This document shows positions 46,324 to 55,139 of a stretch of DNA of 64,000 bases, piece by piece; positions within the stretch are counted from its first letter, which is position 1; each line of letters begins with the position of its first letter. The DNA comes from CAVSRC01 sp963732845 (GTDB taxonomy: Bacteria; Pseudomonadota; Alphaproteobacteria; Rhizobiales; Kaistiaceae): NCBI GenBank assembly GCA_963732845.1, contig CAVTBE010000011.1:1-64000 (forward strand). Direction: 5' to 3'. The notes beneath the pieces are model-generated. The model was not told the origin of the DNA, searched no databases, and was given only the letters and a program-made list of their open reading frames with translations. Both the position numbers and the translations under genes were made by a program.

Positions 46324-47655
46324 ATGTTCGCATTCATGAGACGCAAACTCACGATCGTGACGGCGCTTGCCGCCACGCTCGCACTGGCGACCGCCGCCCA
46401 GGCCGGCGTCACCGTACTCGGTTGGCCCGGCGGCTCCGAGGAAACGGCCCTGCGCGCCGCGGTCAAGGTCTACAACGCCCTGCCGTCGACCGCCGAGAAC
46501 GACAAGGTCGACCTGATCTTCTTCAACCGCGACGGCTTCTTCGACAAGCTGCAGACGGACATGGCGGCGGGCACCGATGCCTTCGATGCCAACCTGCTGG
46601 CGACCTATTCGATCGGCCGCTACGCCTCCTACATGGAGCCGGTCCAACTCGATCCGAATGCCGACAAGGTGTTCGGCGCCGCCGTGCTCAAGACCATGCA
46701 GTATGACGGCAAGCAGTATGGCGTGCCGACCGACCTGTCCCTGCACTTCATGTACTACCGCAAGGACCTGATCGACGCGCTGCTCAAGGACGACGCCGGC
46801 AAGAAGACCTACTCCGAGATCGCCCAGAAATATCTCGGCAAGGCGCTCGAGCCCAAGGACCCGAAGGACTGGACCTGGGACGACTGGGCGGCGACGGCGC
46901 TCTACTTCACCAAGGCGGTCAACACCAACAGCCCGGTGCGCTACGGCACCGTGCTGCAGATGAAGAACCTGCTCTTCAACATGATGGTGTTCGAGTCGCT
47001 GCCGCGCTCCTATGGCGGCAACTGGATGGACGACAAGGGCAACATCACCATCACCAGTGATGCCTGGAAGACGGCGCTCAAGCTCTACAAGACGCTCTAC
47101 GACGCCGGCGCCTCGCCCAAGGATTCGCTGAGCTACGAATATGCCGAGACCAATGCGGCCTTCGAATCCGGCCAGGTGGCGACCGCGCTGCAGTGGAACG
47201 CGGCAGCCGGTGAGCTGACCGACAAGACCAAGGCCCCCGCCGTCGCCGACATGGTCGGCATCGCGCCGCCGCCGGCTGGTCCCGATGGCCGCTTCGACCA
47301 CATCCACAGCCTCGGCCTCGGCATCAACAAGAACGCCAAGAACAAGGCGGGCGCGGTCAAGTTCCTGCAGTGGCTGTCGACTGAGGACGCGGCGCTCAGC
47401 TATGCCGAGAACGGCGGATCGCCGGCCCTGGCGCCGGACGTGGTGGCCAAGATCGCGGCGCAGCGCCCCGACCTGGTGACGCTCGGCCAGTATGCCGGCG
47501 AGTATGGTCTGGTGATGAACGGCGCGAGCTCTGCCAATGCCCTGTCGATCTACGAGCTGCAGGCCAAGGAGTTCACCGGCTACTGGTCCGGTCAGGAGTC
47601 GCTCGACGACGCCCTGAAGAACACTGAAGAAGGCATGGCCAAGCTTCTGAAGTAA
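46324..47655 (+). CDS. Sugar ABC transporter substrate-binding protein of the NanE-NanK operon
   Basis: A 443-residue family 1 solute-binding protein. The signal peptide is MFAFMRRKLTIVTALAATLA with cleavage near ATAAQAGV, and the mature chain begins VTVLGWPGG. The start at 46324 follows AGGAGGAAGG and the NanE-NanK stop by 14 bases. By context it should bind an amino sugar or N-acylated sugar. Both permease genes behind it are frameshifted, so uptake may be impaired in this strain. Confidence 0.87.
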   Translation: MFAFMRRKLTIVTALAATLALATAAQAGVTVLGWPGGSEETALRAAVKVYNALPSTAENDKVDLIFFNRDGFFDKLQTDMAAGTDAFDANLLATYSIGRYASYMEPVQLDPNADKVFGAAVLKTMQYDGKQYGVPTDLSLHFMYYRKDLIDALLKDDAGKKTYSEIAQKYLGKALEPKDPKDWTWDDWAATALYFTKAVNTNSPVRYGTVLQMKNLLFNMMVFESLPRSYGGNWMDDKGNITITSDAWKTALKLYKTLYDAGASPKDSLSYEYAETNAAFESGQVATALQWNAAAGELTDKTKAPAVADMVGIAPPPAGPDGRFDHIHSLGLGINKNAKNKAGAVKFLQWLSTEDAALSYAENGGSPALAPDVVAKIAAQRPDLVTLGQYAGEYGLVMNGASSANALSIYELQAKEFTGYWSGQESLDDALKNTEEGMAKLLK

Positions 47656-47668
47656 GCTGATGCGATCG

Positions 47669-47706
47669 CGGGCGCGGCGCGTAGACGCGTCGCGCCCGTT
47701 CTTCTT
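47669..47706 (+). terminator. Terminator-like hairpin after the binding-protein gene
   Basis: A 13-bp stem with one G-T wobble (CGGGCGCGGCGCG at 47669-47681, CGCGTCGCGCCCG at 47686-47698) and a TAGA loop is followed by TTCTTCTT. It probably attenuates transcription into the permease genes. Confidence 0.68.
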
Positions 47707-47727
47707 GCAGCGAGGAACGAGGTTTCA

Positions 47728-48640
47728 TTGAGCAAGCCATCACGACGCCAGCAGATGGCGCAGGCCGACAGGCTGCGTCGGCGCGAGTGGATGGTGCTCG
47801 CCAGCCCGCTGGTCATCTTCCTGCTGATCTTTCTGGGCGTTCCCGACCGTCGTCGACGTGATCTACAGCCTGTCGACCGTCAGCTTCCGCAACCTCAGGA
47901 GCCCGCAACTCAGCGGGTTCGCCAATTATGGCGCCGTTGTCGGCGACCGCGCCTTCTGGTCGGCCGCGTGGTTCTCGCTCCGCTTCGGGCTGGTGACGGC
48001 CGTGGCGGAATGCCTCATCGGTCTGTTCCTCGCCATCTTCCTGTCGCCGCTCATCGCCAAGCGTTCGGTGCTCATGGCCCCGCTGATGCTGCCGCTCATG
48101 GTGGCGCCGGCGATGGTCGGCCTCATGTATCGGCTGGTGCTGCACGAGTTCGCCGGGCCGGTGCCCTACTACCTCTACATGTTCTTCGGCAACTCGCCGT
48201 CCTTTCTCGACGCCGACACCGCCTTCTGGACGCTCTGCGTCGTCGAAACGCTGCAGTGGACGCCCTTCGCCTTCCTGCTTTTCTACGCCGCCTACCAGGC
48301 GATTCCGGAAGAGACACGGCAGGCGGCGCAGCTTGACGGCGCTTCCGGCTGGCAGTTGCTGACGCTGATCGAACTGCCGCTGATGGTGCCGACACTGGCG
48401 ATCGCCGCCTTCATTCGCTTCATCGATGGCTTCCGCGTCTTCGACAATGTCTACACGCTGGTCGGCAGCGGACCGGGCGGCTCGACCGCCTCGCTGTCGA
48501 TCTACATCTACGAGGCCTTCTTCAAGCAGGATGCGATCGGCAAGGCGGTCGCCGCTTCGATTCTGCTGTTCTGCGCGACGTTCCTGGTCCTGGCGGGCCT
48601 GAGTTGGCTCGCCGCCCGCCGCCGGGAGGCCCAGACATGA
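47728..48640 (+). pseudogene. Sugar ABC transporter permease, MalF type, frameshifted
   Basis: BPD_transp_1 permease split by a +1 insertion at about 47838-47841: GTTCCCGACC should be GTTCCGACC, which restores FLGVPTVVDVIYSLSTVSF across the first membrane helix. Corrected length is 303 residues, normal for the family. The rest is intact, with the EAA-type loop RQAAQLDGASGWQLL. The start is a TTG at 47728. The frameshift falls in the first 40 codons, so no functional protein is made unless the base is an error. Confidence 0.85.
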
Positions 48641-49460
48641 TCAAGGCGCTGCGCTGGGTCGTCTTCGTGCTGGCGGTCCTGCTGCTCAATTTCCCGGTAA
48701 TCGTGACGCTGGTCACGTCGTTCAAGAGCGGCGCCGAGCTGTCGATCAATCCCGGCCTGTGGATCAACAATCCGACGCTGGAGAACTATCTCGGCGTGCT
48801 CAGCGTGACCGACCGGCTCAACATCTACGCCTATCTCGCCAACAGCTTCATGGCGGCCACCATCGGATCGGTGCTTGCCATCCTGCTCGCCTTTCCCGCG
48901 GCCTATGCCGTGGCGCGCGGCGACTTCGGGCAGAAGGTGCTGATGCCGGCGATCGTCAACCTGCGCGCGGTACCGCTGATCATTTTCGCGATCCCGATCT
49001 ACATGATGTTCCAGTGGGTGGGCCTGCTCGACACGCAGCTCGGCCTCGGCCTCATCCTCACCATCGTCAACCTGCCGCTGGCCATCGTCATCCTGGTCGA
49101 CGGCGATTGCCGACGTGCCGATCGAGCTCGACGAGGCCGGCCAAGATCGACGGCGCCGGCACCTTCACCATCATGTTCCGGGTGATCTGGCCGGTCATCC
49201 GCTCGGCGATCGTCACGGCGCTGATCTTCGGCTTCATCACGGCCTGGAACGAGTTCCTGTTCGGCCTGATGCTGACCACCAACAAGGCCGTGCCGATGAC
49301 CGTCGGCGCGTCCTTCTTCTTCGCGGCGAGCGGCGGTGGCGTGCAGTGGGGGCTGGCCTCCGCGGTGATGGTCGTCGGTGCCCTGCCGCCAGCCATCCTG
49401 GGACTGGTGATGTATCGCCAGATCAGCGGCTCGCTAACCACAGGTGCCGTCAAGGGTTAG
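48637..49460 (+). pseudogene. Sugar ABC transporter permease, MalG type, two frameshifts
   Basis: BPD_transp_1 permease starting at the ATG that overlaps the previous stop. Two single-base insertions, near 49101 (GTC-G-ACG) and 49138-49140 (GCC-G-GCC), put MPIELDEA in a middle frame and KIDGAGTFTIMF with the normal tail SGSLTTGAVKG in a third. Without them the protein has 273 residues. Both lesions hit the EAA coupling loop. With the MalF-type lesion this makes three insertions within 1.3 kb. Confidence 0.85.
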
Positions 49461-49510
49461 GGACGCAGCATTTGGCACCAGCGGCTTCGTGCCGGGGGGC
49501 GGTGTCGAGG

Positions 49511-50278
49511 TCAATCGCGCGTGCGGCGCACGCGGGCTTCGAACAGCTCCTCCATCGCCTCGCGCGCGGCGTCGAAATGCGCCGCCATGGCCTTGGTCGC
49601 GGCCTCGGGGTCGCCAGCGGCGATCGCTTCGTAGATGCGCGCGTGGCGGCCAAACGTCTTCCGCCATTCGTTCGGCGTGCGGCTTTCGCGGTGGTTGAAC
49701 TGGTCCATGACCTGGCGGATCGTCGGCTTCAGCGCCTGGATCTGGATCTGCAGCATGTCGTTTCCGGCAAGGCTGGCGACCGTCTCGTGGAAGTCGAGAT
49801 CGGCGACGGTCCAGGCGTCGATGTCATCGAGCGCGGCGGCCATCCGGTCGAGGCAGCCTTTCAGCAGTGCCAGACCCTCGGCGCTGCGGCGGATGGCGGC
49901 GAGGCCGGCGATCGGCGGCTCCAGAACCAGGCGAAATTCACAGGCCTCGGCGAGCCCGCGGGCGGAGCCCGATACGGCGAATTCGAAATACCGCTCGAGC
50001 GGCGAGACATCGAGCTTGCGCACGCGTGCGACGCGACCCTGCCGCACCTCGACCACGCCAAGGGCAGCGAGGTCGCGGATCGCCTCGCGGGTGACCTGCT
50101 TCGATACGCCGAAGGCCGAGGCGAGGCGCGCTTCCGATGGAAGCTCGTCACCGGGCGCGAGCTTTCCCTCGCGGATGGCGCGGGCGAGCTGGCCCGAAAG
50201 GATGTTTCCCAGCGTGCGCGACGGCGCAAATTCCGCCGTCAGGCCGTCGATGAAGCTGCTGGCCGCCGCACGCTGCAT
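49511..50278 (-). CDS. GntR/FadR-family regulator (FCD domain)
   Basis: A 255-residue regulator: winged HTH (about 25-85, SEARLASAFGVSKQVTREAI) and an all-helical FCD sensor domain (about 95-235) with the metal-ligand type segments DLDFHETVASLAGN and FGRHARIYEAI. The start at 50278 has GGAGG five bases upstream; the open frame before it is not coding. It is the last gene of a minus-strand row with the FAD oxidoreductase, SDR and RpiR genes but has its own promoter region with a FadR-type operator. Confidence 0.88.
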   Translation of the reverse strand: MQRAAASSFIDGLTAEFAPSRTLGNILSGQLARAIREGKLAPGDELPSEARLASAFGVSKQVTREAIRDLAALGVVEVRQGRVARVRKLDVSPLERYFEFAVSGSARGLAEACEFRLVLEPPIAGLAAIRRSAEGLALLKGCLDRMAAALDDIDAWTVADLDFHETVASLAGNDMLQIQIQALKPTIRQVMDQFNHRESRTPNEWRKTFGRHARIYEAIAAGDPEAATKAMAAHFDAAREAMEELFEARVRRTRD

Positions 50279-50301
50279 TCTATCCTCCGCAAAATGCCCG
50301 A

Positions 50302-50326
50302 AGTGGTCCACCACTAAGCCACTTAG
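50302..50326. promoter_or_regulatory. Probable FadR-subfamily operator
   Basis: AGTGGT-CC-ACCACT (50302-50315) contains TGGT-NN-ACCA, the classic FadR/FCD site form. It overlaps a short direct repeat CCACTAAG/CCACTTAG (50311-50326). It lies 24 bases before the GntR start codon, fitting autorepression. Confidence 0.68.
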
Positions 50327-50479
50327 CATATAAGTTGGCGGAGGCGGTTGCGAGCCCAAATGCGCGGGCGCCCCGGGAATTTTGGTCGCAGTGGCGGCAA
50401 GACACGGTTCGCTTCCGGCCATTGGCCGGTGCGGCACGTTGATCGCGGATGCGGTTTGGCGGGCTGCCGCCCGCGGACC

Positions 50480-51907
50480 TCAGGCCAGCTCGGCCGGAAC
50501 CGGCTCCTCGCCCAGATAGGCGCCGCCGCGCAGCAGTTCGTCGCGCAGCCGGTTGTAGCTGAGGTCGCGTGGCTCGATCCCGGAGAGCGCGGCGAGCGCC
50601 GCCGCGGCGCCGGCCGCCTGGCCAAGCGCGAAGCAGGGCGGCATCACCCGGATGGCGGACAGCGCCTCGTGCGTCGCCGACACGGCGCGGCCCGAGACCA
50701 GCAGCCCGTCGCGGTCCTTGGGCACCAGCACCCGATAGGGGATCTCGTAGATGTTCGCGGTATGCGGATTGGACTCGTCGGTGCCGCCGCCGGCGCCGGT
50801 GGGATCGTGGATGTCGAGCGGGTAGGCGCAGAGCACCACGACGTCGTTGAAGTGGCGGCCATCGCAAAGATCCGCGAGCGTCAGCTCGTACTCGCCGTCG
50901 ATCCGCCGGGTCTCGCGCACGCCGATGTGGGTGGCGGTATCGAGCAGCGCGACCTTCTCGAAGCCGGGCAGATCCGAGCGGAAGAATTCCACCAGCTTCA
51001 TGGTCTGCTCGCGGCCCTCAAGCTCGGCCCGTGTCAGGTCGAAGGCGTCCTTGCCATCGCGACGGAGGACGCGACCGGTGTTGATCCGCCAGACACCGGG
51101 CTCCAGCGTCTTGTACATGCCGATGCCCTTGCGCGGCGCCGGAAAGCGGCCCTCCGCCGTCGCCTTGGCGACGATCGAGCCGAACGGCCGATAGTCGTCG
51201 GGATGAGACCGGACGTAGTCCTCGATGACCTCATCGTCGACGCCCTGAACGCGGAAGAACAGTGTGAGCGGCTGGGTAAGGCCGTCCAGGTCGCGCCCCT
51301 GGCGGACGTGGGAGCCGCTGAAGGCAGCGACATCGCCGTCGGCGGAGCAGTCGACGATCACCTTGGCGCGCTGGACGTGCAGGCCGCCTTTTGCGGCGCA
51401 GATGACGCCGGAGACGCGGGGCCTGCCCTTGTCGCCGGGGCCGGGCTCGGTGGTCAGCGCGTCGACGACCATGGTGTGATAGAGCAGGTCCACCTTGGCT
51501 TCGATGCACATGCGCTGCGCCACGATCTTGGCCGCTTCGGGCTGGAACGGCGTGACCTTGTCGTGGCCGTAGTCGATGAAGCCGCAATAGGCGGTCGAGG
51601 CGTCGATGCCGCTCGGATGCAGCGCGCCGCCGATGGCGACCATGCCCTGGACGAATTCCTCGAAGATGCCGCGGATGAGCTGCTGCTTGCCGTCGAGCGA
51701 AAACGAGGTCATGCACGGCCCGACCAGCCCGGCGGTCAGGTTCCCACCGAGAAAGCCATAGCGCTCGACCAGCCGCGTGCGCGCGCCGGCGCGGGCGGCG
51801 GCAATCGCGGCCGAGATGCCCGACGGTCCGCCGCCGATCACCAGTACGTCGACTTCGTCCATCACCGGGATGGTGCGGGCATAGTCCAGATGGTCGGCGA
51901 CGGGCAT
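50480..51907 (-). CDS. FAD-dependent oxidoreductase (FAD_oxidored family)
   Basis: A 475-residue flavoprotein. The dinucleotide-binding motif is VLVIGGGPSG (21-30), with LVERYGFLGGNLTAGLVGPC next, and the second FAD-contact motif VIVDCSADGDVA in the middle; the C-terminal GLLVSGRAVSATHEA and ALGQAAGAAAAL complete the fold. The start at 51907 has GAGGAG upstream. Family members act on diverse, often cyclic substrates. It sits 11 bases after an SDR gene in an RpiR-led operon, so it may oxidise a cyclitol or sugar. A decayed relative lies at 33.2-33.7 kb. Confidence 0.85.
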   Translation of the reverse strand: MPVADHLDYARTIPVMDEVDVLVIGGGPSGISAAIAAARAGARTRLVERYGFLGGNLTAGLVGPCMTSFSLDGKQQLIRGIFEEFVQGMVAIGGALHPSGIDASTAYCGFIDYGHDKVTPFQPEAAKIVAQRMCIEAKVDLLYHTMVVDALTTEPGPGDKGRPRVSGVICAAKGGLHVQRAKVIVDCSADGDVAAFSGSHVRQGRDLDGLTQPLTLFFRVQGVDDEVIEDYVRSHPDDYRPFGSIVAKATAEGRFPAPRKGIGMYKTLEPGVWRINTGRVLRRDGKDAFDLTRAELEGREQTMKLVEFFRSDLPGFEKVALLDTATHIGVRETRRIDGEYELTLADLCDGRHFNDVVVLCAYPLDIHDPTGAGGGTDESNPHTANIYEIPYRVLVPKDRDGLLVSGRAVSATHEALSAIRVMPPCFALGQAAGAAAALAALSGIEPRDLSYNRLRDELLRGGAYLGEEPVPAELA

Positions 51908-51918
51908 GAATTCTCCTC

Positions 51919-52695
51919 TCAGCGGAACATCGAACCGCCGTCGACGTCGAGGGCGGCGCCATAGACGAAGGGGGCGGCATCGGAGCACAGGAACAACAGG
52001 GCGGCGGCCATGTCGGCGGGAAGCCCCATGCGGCGGCGCGGCAGGTTGGCGGCAATGCGCTCCTTCAACGCCGGGTCGATATGGGCGTGCATCGGCGAGT
52101 CGGTCGGGCCGGGATTGAGCGCGTTGATGCGGACGTTCTTGCCGGCAAGCTCGCGAGCGACCGACTTGACGATCGACAGCGTGCCCGCCTTGGACGCGGC
52201 ATAGGCGGTGTCGGCGATGAGCCCGCCGCCGCCGTGGACACCGGCGTCCGAGGCCGTGCAGACGATCGTGCCGCCGCGCTCGGACTTGAGCATGCGTGCG
52301 ACCGCGGCCTGAACGCAGAAGAACGTGCCGAGAAGGTTGACGTCGAGCACCCGACGCCAGTGCGCCCAGTCCTGTTCGGGGATTCGCTTGGCGGTGATGA
52401 TCGCGGCGCAGGTGATGAGCACGTCGAGCGGCCCGACCCTGTCGACCGCGGCGAAGCCCGCCGCGATACTGTCGGGGTCGCCGACGTCGATGCGCACCGC
52501 GTGGGCCCTGCCGATCTGCGCGACCTTCTCGGTCGCCTTGGCCAGCCCCTCGGCGTTGCGGTCGGCGAGCACCACCTCGGCGCCCTTCGACGCGAACGCC
52601 CGCGCCGCCTCGAGCCCCATGCCGCTGGCCGCACCGGTGATCAGCACCAGCCGGCCACGATAGGCGTCGGCGGCGAACGCATCGTAAAGGCTCAT
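51919..52695 (-). CDS. Short-chain dehydrogenase/reductase (SDR)
   Basis: A 258-residue classical SDR with TGAASGMG (20-27), an unusual TCAAI in place of NNAG, the catalytic Tyr/Lys in YAASK and the C-terminal VDGGSMFR. The start overlaps the RpiR stop (ATGA). It probably oxidises a polyol or sugar in the same pathway as the FAD oxidoreductase behind it. The replaced NNAG motif is uncommon and worth noting. Confidence 0.88.
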   Translation of the reverse strand: MSLYDAFAADAYRGRLVLITGAASGMGLEAARAFASKGAEVVLADRNAEGLAKATEKVAQIGRAHAVRIDVGDPDSIAAGFAAVDRVGPLDVLITCAAIITAKRIPEQDWAHWRRVLDVNLLGTFFCVQAAVARMLKSERGGTIVCTASDAGVHGGGGLIADTAYAASKAGTLSIVKSVARELAGKNVRINALNPGPTDSPMHAHIDPALKERIAANLPRRRMGLPADMAAALLFLCSDAAPFVYGAALDVDGGSMFR

Positions 52696-53558
52696 GACTG
52701 CACGTCCTCGGCTCCTTCGGTGACGGCGCGTACCCGCGCGATGCGTTCGGCGCGCTGCGGGCCGGCCTCGATCGCAACGATGCTGGCCAGCAGGTCCAGC
52801 GTCAGCTGTGCGGGGATGCGCGCGAAGTCCGGATCGTAGAGCTGGACGTCGCGCACTTCGGGCAGCGGCAAGGCGACCTCCGCCCGGTGGCCGCTGTCGG
52901 CGCGGTGGATGGCGATCACCACGGCGCCGGCAGCGCGGGCCTCGCGTGCCGCGACAGCGGCGTGGCCGCCGTCGTCGCCGAGATCCAGAACCAGCGCCGC
53001 GTCGCCACGGCTCAGCGTGGCGAGCGCCATGCGCTGCATTTGAGGTTCGGCATCGTAGCCGCAGGAGAGACCCAGCCGCAGAAACAGCCGGCGTGCATCG
53101 TGCGCCAGCGCCGCCGCCGGACCGGCGGCAACGAGTTCGACGCGCCGCGCCTCGGCCAGGATCGAGGCGGCCTCGGCGACCGCGTCGAGATCCAGCGTCT
53201 CCCGGTGGCGGCGAATGAGATCCTGCGTGCGGCCAAAGACCTTGTCGGCCAGCGTTGCGCGGTCGTCCTCCGGCCGGATCGGCGCCGGTGCGAGCGAGGT
53301 GCCGGTGGCGACGGCCTTGGCGAGCTGCAGCTTGAGGTCGGAGAATCCGTCGCAGCCGACCGAACGGCAGAAACGGATCGCCGTCGGCTCGCTGACGCCG
53401 GCCTCGCGGGCGAACATCCCCAGATTCATGGTGATCACGCGGCGCGAGTTGTCGAGGACGAAATCGGCCACCCGCCGCTCGGCCCGGCGCAGGCCGTCCA
53501 GCCGGTCCTGCACCGATTCGATTACGTCGCCCCGCAGGGCCCTGGGCGTGTCGATCAT
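52692..53558 (-). CDS. RpiR-family regulator
   Basis: A 288-residue regulator: RpiR HTH (about 10-85, MFAREAGVSEPTAIRFCRSV) and an SIS domain (about 120-260) that is less typical, with AAGPAAALAHDARRLFLRL. I prefer the ATG at 53558, with GAGGA seven bases upstream, over the GTG at 53582. It is divergent from the binding-protein operon at 53.8 kb, and two similar sites with the HexR/RpiR-like half AACTACA lie between, so it likely controls both directions. Confidence 0.85.
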   Translation of the reverse strand: MIDTPRALRGDVIESVQDRLDGLRRAERRVADFVLDNSRRVITMNLGMFAREAGVSEPTAIRFCRSVGCDGFSDLKLQLAKAVATGTSLAPAPIRPEDDRATLADKVFGRTQDLIRRHRETLDLDAVAEAASILAEARRVELVAAGPAAALAHDARRLFLRLGLSCGYDAEPQMQRMALATLSRGDAALVLDLGDDGGHAAVAAREARAAGAVVIAIHRADSGHRAEVALPLPEVRDVQLYDPDFARIPAQLTLDLLASIVAIEAGPQRAERIARVRAVTEGAEDVQS

Positions 53559-53590
53559 CGTCGTCCTCACTGAATCAGCCACGCAAGAAT

Positions 53591-53761
53591 TTGTGCAAAA
53601 CTACAATACCGCGCCGGCGGCGAATGGCAATCCCGTCCGCGCTGATCTTCTACATCTTGTTGAATGGGTCGGGAACGCACGGTTCTGCCGATCTGCCCCG
53701 GGCGGCATAAAGCTCTTGCGCTCGGCTTCCGGGTGGTATCATAATATAGCAAAACTACATA
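53591..53761. promoter_or_regulatory. Two RpiR/HexR-like operator sites in the divergent promoter region
   Basis: The 11-base block GCAAAACTACA occurs at 53595-53605 and 53749-53759. The first is embedded in TTGT-GCAAAACT-ACAA, and the second in TATAG-CAAAA-CTACATA. Both are imperfect forms of the RpiR-family (HexR) consensus TGTAGT-AAAA-CTACA. One lies near each of the divergent gene starts. Confidence 0.6.
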
Positions 53762-53786
53762 GTGTTCTCATTGGGGAGGAAATCGA

Positions 53787-55070
53787 ATGAATGAGATTTC
53801 GCGCCGCACGTTGCTCGGCTCGGCCGCCGCCGGCGTGTTGGTCCTCGGCCTGCCAAGGAAGGTGCTCGCCGAGGGCAAGATGACCATCATCGCCCACCGC
53901 GTTCATCAGCTCACCGCGACCGAGGGCAAGGGCGGAGACGTCACCGCGGACTGGCGCAAGGAGCACGATACCCAGCTCGAATGGGTGACGCTGGACCTCA
54001 ACGCGATCCATGACCGGCTGTTCCGCGAGGCCGGGCTGAGCCAGACCACGGTCGGCCTCGGCTTCGTGCTCAACACGCGGGCCGTGCCGTCAGCGCTGGA
54101 CCTGTTCGAGCCGCTCGACGACTACATGGCGAAGGCCCCGATCGAGGATTTCGGCGACATCGCCCAGGGCTACGTCACCGCCTTCATCTCCGGCGGCAAG
54201 CACTACGGCATTCCCTACCGCCAGGCGGCGAACGCGGTGCACTGGAACACCGAGTTCTTCAAGCAGCGCGGCGTCGACGGCCCGCCGAAGGTCATTGACG
54301 ACTTCCTCGATATCTCGCGGAAGCTCACCTTCACCCGCGACGACGGCACCAATGTCTATGCCTTCGCTTTCGAGGGAAACAACTACTCGACCCTGGTCAT
54401 GCTGGCGCGCGCCTTCGGCGGCGACTTCATCACCGAGGATTATCAGCTCAAGACCGACAGCGAAGGCATGCTGAAGGCGCTGCAGCTTCTCCAGACCATG
54501 TTCAAGGAGAAGCTGATGCCGCCTAACCTGACCTCGATGACCCAGAACGACCTGATCTCGGCGATGCAGCAGGGCCAAGTGGCGATGGAGGTGTTCCCGT
54601 TCGGCCGCACCGAGCTCTTCAACGATCCCAAGCAGTCGAAATACCCGGGAGCGTTCAAGACTGCCTTGTTCCCCGGCACGGCCGAGATGGCCGCGCGCGG
54701 CGAGCCGGTGAGTGCCGCCGAGTTCTGGGCGATGGTGATCCCCAAGAACGCGTCGGACAAGGACCTGTCGTGGAGCCTGATCCAGGCGCTGTCGACCAAG
54801 GAGGCGACGGTGCGCGAGGCGATGAACGGCAACGGCCCGGTCCGCGTCTCGGCCTTCAAGGATCCGCGCATCGCCGAGGGCGTGCCCTATTCCGAACAGG
54901 AGGCGACGGCACTCAAATATGCCCGCGTGCCGCTGCCGGCATTCGATCAGAGCGCCAAGGCCAAGGACATCGCGGTCGAGGAGATGCAGGGGGCGATCCT
55001 CGGCTTCAGCACGCCCGAACAGGCGCAGGAAAACCTGACCAAGAGGCTGAAGCCGTTGCTGCCGAGCTAG
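53787..55070 (+). CDS. Sugar ABC transporter substrate-binding protein with Tat-like signal
   Basis: A 427-residue family 1 solute-binding protein. The N-terminus MNEISRRTLLGSAAAGVLVL carries a twin-arginine motif (SRRTLLG) and a cleavage site near VLAEGK, so export may use the Tat pathway, unlike the other binding proteins here. The start follows GGGAGGAAA. It leads an operon with two permeases and an SDR. The ligand is unknown. Confidence 0.87.
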   Translation: MNEISRRTLLGSAAAGVLVLGLPRKVLAEGKMTIIAHRVHQLTATEGKGGDVTADWRKEHDTQLEWVTLDLNAIHDRLFREAGLSQTTVGLGFVLNTRAVPSALDLFEPLDDYMAKAPIEDFGDIAQGYVTAFISGGKHYGIPYRQAANAVHWNTEFFKQRGVDGPPKVIDDFLDISRKLTFTRDDGTNVYAFAFEGNNYSTLVMLARAFGGDFITEDYQLKTDSEGMLKALQLLQTMFKEKLMPPNLTSMTQNDLISAMQQGQVAMEVFPFGRTELFNDPKQSKYPGAFKTALFPGTAEMAARGEPVSAAEFWAMVIPKNASDKDLSWSLIQALSTKEATVREAMNGNGPVRVSAFKDPRIAEGVPYSEQEATALKYARVPLPAFDQSAKAKDIAVEEMQGAILGFSTPEQAQENLTKRLKPLLPS

Positions 55071-55090
55071 GGCTTGTGGAACAATGACGC

Positions 55091-55120
55091 CAGGCCTGCC
55101 GCCTGATCGCGGCAGGCCTG
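55091..55120 (+). other. Perfect 12-bp hairpin after the binding-protein gene
   Basis: CAGGCCTGCCGC (55091-55102) pairs with GCGGCAGGCCTG (55109-55120) around a 6-base loop, 20 bases after the stop and 20 bases before the permease start. There is no T-run. It fits the recurring binding-protein hairpin pattern. Confidence 0.65.
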
Positions 55121-55139
55121 AATCTGTCCGGAGATCGGG

